From Flavobacterium sp. CF136 (GTDB taxonomy: Bacteria > Bacteroidota > Bacteroidia > Flavobacteriales > Flavobacteriaceae): a stretch of 64,000 bases of DNA. Positions within the stretch are counted from its first letter, which is position 1. Every line of letters starts with the position of its first letter. The position numbers and the translations under genes were made by a program. The notes below the pieces were generated by a model that saw only the letters and a program-made list of their open reading frames with translations, was not told the DNA's origin and did not search any database. Shown in pieces: positions 61,049 to 64,000 of the stretch. The stretch spans positions 1-64,000 of the forward strand of contig NZ_AKJZ01000107.1 in the NCBI RefSeq assembly GCF_000282055.1. The letters are read 5' to 3'.

Positions 61049-63448
61049 ATGATCGTAAATACACAATTAGAATATAAAGGAGATTTGTATCCGTCAAAAA
61101 TTGTGTCGCATGAACACCATGGAGACTCCATTTTTTTTCATACGGACAATAAGGTAATCTTAAAAGTAACAATTCTAAGAGATAGTTTAATTCGGTTTCG
61201 ATTTACTACCAAAGGCTATTTTAGTAATGACTTTTCGTATGCTATCGACAAAAGCCAATTACATGGATATAACTTTCTTGAACTTACAGAAGAAGAAACT
61301 TTTTTTCTGATCAGAACCAGTAAGGTCAAATGTAAAATTCAAAAAATAGATCTTCGTTTGTCAATTTTTGATTTGAATGACCAACTGATTTTGGAAGATG
61401 AACTTGGATTTCATTGGGAAGAAAGCTATGAATATGGAGGGAATATTGTAAAAATGAGTAAATCTTCTAAAGACGGAGAATGTTTTTACGGTCTTGGAGA
61501 TAAAGCTACCCAAATGAATTTAAAAGGCAAAAGAGTTGAAAATTTTGCTACCGATCAATATGCCTATCAAAAAGATCAGGAACCATTATATAAAGTAGTT
61601 CCGTTTTATATTGGCTTACAAAATAAACAATCATACGGTATATTCTTTGACAATACATTTAGGACTTTTTTTGATTTTTGTCAGGAAAGAAGAAATGTTA
61701 CAAGCTTTTGGGCTGAAGGCGGCGAAATGAATTATTATTTTGTTTATGGTCCTCAGATGCAGGATGTAGTCACCACTTATACAGATTTGACCGGAAAACC
61801 GGAACTGCCACCGCTTTGGGTTTTAGGATATCATCAATGTAAATGGAGTTATTATCCGGAGAGCAAAGTAAAAGAAATTACATCTAAATTCAGGGAATTA
61901 AAAATCCCATGTGATGCAATTTATTTGGATATCGATTATATGGAAGGGTTTCGATGTTTTACCTGGAACAAAGAATATTTTCCGGATCCAAAGAAAATGG
62001 TTGCAGAATTAGCCGAAGATGGATTCAAAACAATTGTAATTATAGATCCGGGAATTAAAATTGATAAAGAATATTCGGTTTATAAAGAAGCTTTAGAAAA
62101 AGATTATTTTTGTAAAAGAGCTGATGGACCTTATATGAAAGGGAAAGTCTGGCCAGGCGAATGTAATTTTCCTGATTATACAAATCCTGTTGTTCGTGAA
62201 TGGTGGGCAGGATTATTTAAAGAATTAATCTCGGATATTGGTGTAAAAGGCGTTTGGAACGATATGAACGAACCTGCTGTTATGGAAGTCCCAAATAAAA
62301 CTTTCCCAATGGATGTTCGTCATGATTATGATGGAAACCCTTGCAGTCACAGAAAAGCACACAATATTTACGGTACTCAAATGGCAAGGGCAACCTATCA
62401 TGGTGTGAAAAGATTTGCTTACCCGAAACGTCCATTTGTAATTACGCGTTCCGCTTATTCAGGAGCGCAGCGGTATACATCATCCTGGACAGGAGATAAT
62501 GTAGCAACGTGGGAACATTTGTGGATTGCCAATATCCAGGTACAGCGTATGAGTATTTCCGGAATGGGTTTTACAGGCTCTGATATTGGTGGATTTGCAG
62601 AACAGCCAACAGGGGAATTATATGCACGCTGGATTCAGTTAGGTGTTTTTCACCCTTTTTGCAGAACACATTCTTCCGGAGATCATGGCAATCAGGAGCC
62701 TTGGGCTTTTGATGAAGAAGTGATTAATATTACACGTAAATTTATTAATTTGCGTTATCAATTATTGCCTTATCTGTATACCATGTTCTGGCAATATATT
62801 GAAGAAGGAATTCCAATGTTAAAACCTTTGGTGTATTATGATCAGGATGATACCCAGACACATTATAGAAATGACGAATTTATATTCGGAAACCAAATAT
62901 TAGTATGCCCGATACTTGAACCTAATTCTTTAGGCAGAAGAATGTATATTCCAAGAGGGGAATGGTATAACTATTGGACAAATGAATTTGTAACAGGAGG
63001 CAGGGAAGTCTGGATTGATACTAAATTTGATGAAATTCCGGTTTTTGTAAAAGCAGGTGCTGTAATTCCAAAATATCCTGTACAGCAATTTGTTGGGGAA
63101 CTTGAATTTGATGAATTGACACTTGATTTATATTATAAAAACGGTAAGGAGAAATCTGTAGTTTATGAAGATGCCCAGGATGGATACGATTATAAAAAAG
63201 GGCGTTACAGCTTTTTATCTTTCAGGACTATCGGGAAAGAAAAAGAACTAATTGTTCAGTTACATAAAGAGGGTAAATATGATACATCTTACACTAAATA
63301 TAAGATAAACTTAATAGGATTACCGTTTAAAGTTACTGAAATAGAAATTGATAATGAAAAAATTGAGTTTGATTCAGTTACTTTAGAAGCAAATCATTTC
63401 TTAATTGTTGATAAAGAGTTTAATGAACTTCATATTAGTGGAGAATAA
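61049..63448 (+). CDS. Alpha-glucosidase, glycoside hydrolase family 31
   Basis: The open frame begins at 60998, but the ATG at 61049 (MIVNTQLEYKGDLYPSKIVS) gives a normal start and lies downstream of a -7 box, so I choose it: 799 residues. The GH31 core is complete: PLYKVVPFYIGLQNKQSYGI, GYHQCKWSYYPESKVKEI, YLDIDYMEGFRCFTWNKEYF, the nucleophile in GVWNDMNEPAVMEV (about residue 404) and the acid/base aspartate in SWTGDNVATWEHLW (about 479). No signal peptide, so it should act in the cytoplasm, probably on maltose or glycogen-derived ends. It follows glgB and ends in a strong terminator. Confidence 0.94.
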   Translation: MIVNTQLEYKGDLYPSKIVSHEHHGDSIFFHTDNKVILKVTILRDSLIRFRFTTKGYFSNDFSYAIDKSQLHGYNFLELTEEETFFLIRTSKVKCKIQKIDLRLSIFDLNDQLILEDELGFHWEESYEYGGNIVKMSKSSKDGECFYGLGDKATQMNLKGKRVENFATDQYAYQKDQEPLYKVVPFYIGLQNKQSYGIFFDNTFRTFFDFCQERRNVTSFWAEGGEMNYYFVYGPQMQDVVTTYTDLTGKPELPPLWVLGYHQCKWSYYPESKVKEITSKFRELKIPCDAIYLDIDYMEGFRCFTWNKEYFPDPKKMVAELAEDGFKTIVIIDPGIKIDKEYSVYKEALEKDYFCKRADGPYMKGKVWPGECNFPDYTNPVVREWWAGLFKELISDIGVKGVWNDMNEPAVMEVPNKTFPMDVRHDYDGNPCSHRKAHNIYGTQMARATYHGVKRFAYPKRPFVITRSAYSGAQRYTSSWTGDNVATWEHLWIANIQVQRMSISGMGFTGSDIGGFAEQPTGELYARWIQLGVFHPFCRTHSSGDHGNQEPWAFDEEVINITRKFINLRYQLLPYLYTMFWQYIEEGIPMLKPLVYYDQDDTQTHYRNDEFIFGNQILVCPILEPNSLGRRMYIPRGEWYNYWTNEFVTGGREVWIDTKFDEIPVFVKAGAVIPKYPVQQFVGELEFDELTLDLYYKNGKEKSVVYEDAQDGYDYKKGRYSFLSFRTIGKEKELIVQLHKEGKYDTSYTKYKINLIGLPFKVTEIEIDNEKIEFDSVTLEANHFLIVDKEFNELHISGE

Positions 63449-63471
63449 GTTATGAGACATTTTTGATAAAT

Positions 63472-63505
63472 AAAAAAACTTGTTAGTTTCTAACAAGTTT
63501 TTTTT
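63472..63505. terminator. Bidirectional terminator after the GH31 gene
   Basis: AAAAAAACTTGTTA (63472-63485) pairs perfectly with TAACAAGTTTTTTT (63491-63504) around a 5-base loop. It can end both the GH31 gene and the convergent gene at 63534. Confidence 0.9.
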
Positions 63506-63533
63506 ATGCCTATTAAGGTTTTATTACAAAAAA

Positions 63534-64000
63534 CTAAGCAGGAATCTGCTGGCTCAAACAATGTAAAGTTCCAAATCCCCAAATAAAATCGATGCAACTA
63601 ATTCCGATTACTTCACGATCCGGGAAACATTCAGATAGAATATTCAAAGCAACTCTGTCGTTACTATCATTAAACGTCGGAACTAAAACACAATTATTCA
63701 AAATCAGGAAATTAGCATAACTCGCTGGTAATCTTAAATCTTCAAAATCAACACGTTTTGGCATTGGCAATGCAACAATTATTGGTGATTTTCCATCTTC
63801 TAATTTTGCATTTTGTAAACGTTTCAAATTATCCTGTAACGGTTTGTAGTTTGAATCGTTTTTATCAGTTTCTACAATTGTTACAATCGTATCTTCATTT
63901 ACAAATCGGCATAAATCATCAATATGACCGTGAGTATCATCACCTTCAATTCCGTCTCCTAGCCAAATTACATTGGTAACACCAAGATATTCTTTAAAAA
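63534..64000 (-). CDS. aguA: Agmatine deiminase, 5' end beyond the window
   Basis: The frame continues without stop from 63534 to the window edge, beyond the 63827 codon, which is an internal TTG rather than a start. The visible ~155 C-terminal residues show the agmatine deiminase/PAD fold: IWLGDGIEGDDTHGHIDDLC with the catalytic HGHxD, NFLILNNCVLVPTFNDSNDR, ALNILSECFPDREVIGISCI, and the active-site cysteine in GTLHCLSQQIPA at the end. It turns agmatine into N-carbamoylputrescine on the way to putrescine. The rest of the gene lies past base 64000. Confidence 0.92.
   Translation of the reverse strand, partial: FKEYLGVTNVIWLGDGIEGDDTHGHIDDLCRFVNEDTIVTIVETDKNDSNYKPLQDNLKRLQNAKLEDGKSPIIVALPMPKRVDFEDLRLPASYANFLILNNCVLVPTFNDSNDRVALNILSECFPDREVIGISCIDFIWGFGTLHCLSQQIPA

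Overview
The window is low-GC chromosomal DNA from a Flavobacterium-like member of the Bacteroidota. Supporting signs are TAnnTTTG promoter boxes, weak ribosome binding sites, many exported proteins with FAQ/SFAQ-type signal peptides, DUF5723 and PorT-like outer membrane proteins, a class II (long) IlvC, an Acr3/DUF6428 arsenic operon, and families of short intergenic inverted repeats typical of flavobacterial genomes. I see no tRNA, rRNA, CRISPR array, transposase or prophage. It reads as core chromosome with a few accessory genes.

Layout. 1-10130: two paralogous DUF5723 surface proteins (the second extended by thrombospondin type 3 repeats and an OmpA domain) flank a minus-strand envelope-stress cluster. 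That cluster holds small membrane proteins (holin-like, YtxH, a 50-aa lmo0937-type protein), an outer membrane barrel, a DUF4142-like lipoprotein, a CHASE3 histidine kinase, a single-domain response regulator, an unusual AraC-type regulator and CsbD. 10244-13965: pyrF, a metal/cobalamin-type binding protein and a helical-repeat protein. 14115-22204: branched-chain amino acid synthesis (leuA, leuB, ilvD, ilvB, ilvN, ilvC). A complete-looking transcription attenuator with an Ile/Val-rich leader peptide lies just before ilvD. 22205-24609: a structured non-coding segment, then acs. 24700-46850: mostly housekeeping genes (clpS, prmA, recG, kdsA, yebC, a tail-specific protease, gcvT, nnrD, smpB) mixed with lipoproteins and outer membrane proteins of unknown role and a Fic protein whose catalytic histidine is replaced by glutamine. 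46919-51308: a large exported PIG-L deacetylase, a 35-aa membrane microprotein and a sodium:solute symporter in one operon. 51567-54341: an arsenic resistance operon with two near-identical candidate ArsR operators. 54439-55971: nth and a hydrolase. 56104-63448: a glycogen operon (glgA, glgC, glgB) followed by a GH31 alpha-glucosidase. 63534-64000: the 3' part of an agmatine deiminase gene cut by the window edge.

How the genes work together. The ilv/leu genes take pyruvate toward valine, isoleucine and leucine, and the leader peptide should couple ilvDBNC transcription to charged tRNA-Ile/Val. leuC, leuD, ilvA and ilvE are not in the window. The ars operon senses arsenite (ArsR), reduces arsenate (ArsC) and exports arsenite (Acr3). 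The glg genes make and branch glycogen, and GH31 may release glucose from it. Kinase, regulator and AraC protein probably control the neighbouring envelope-stress genes.

Most interesting: the ilv attenuator with four mutually exclusive pairing segments; a candidate three-way-junction RNA between ilvC and acs; the His-to-Gln Fic protein; the membrane microprotein beside the symporter; the paired ars operators; and at least five families of dispersed intergenic inverted repeats. All calls come from reading the sequence and recalling protein families; no database search was run.
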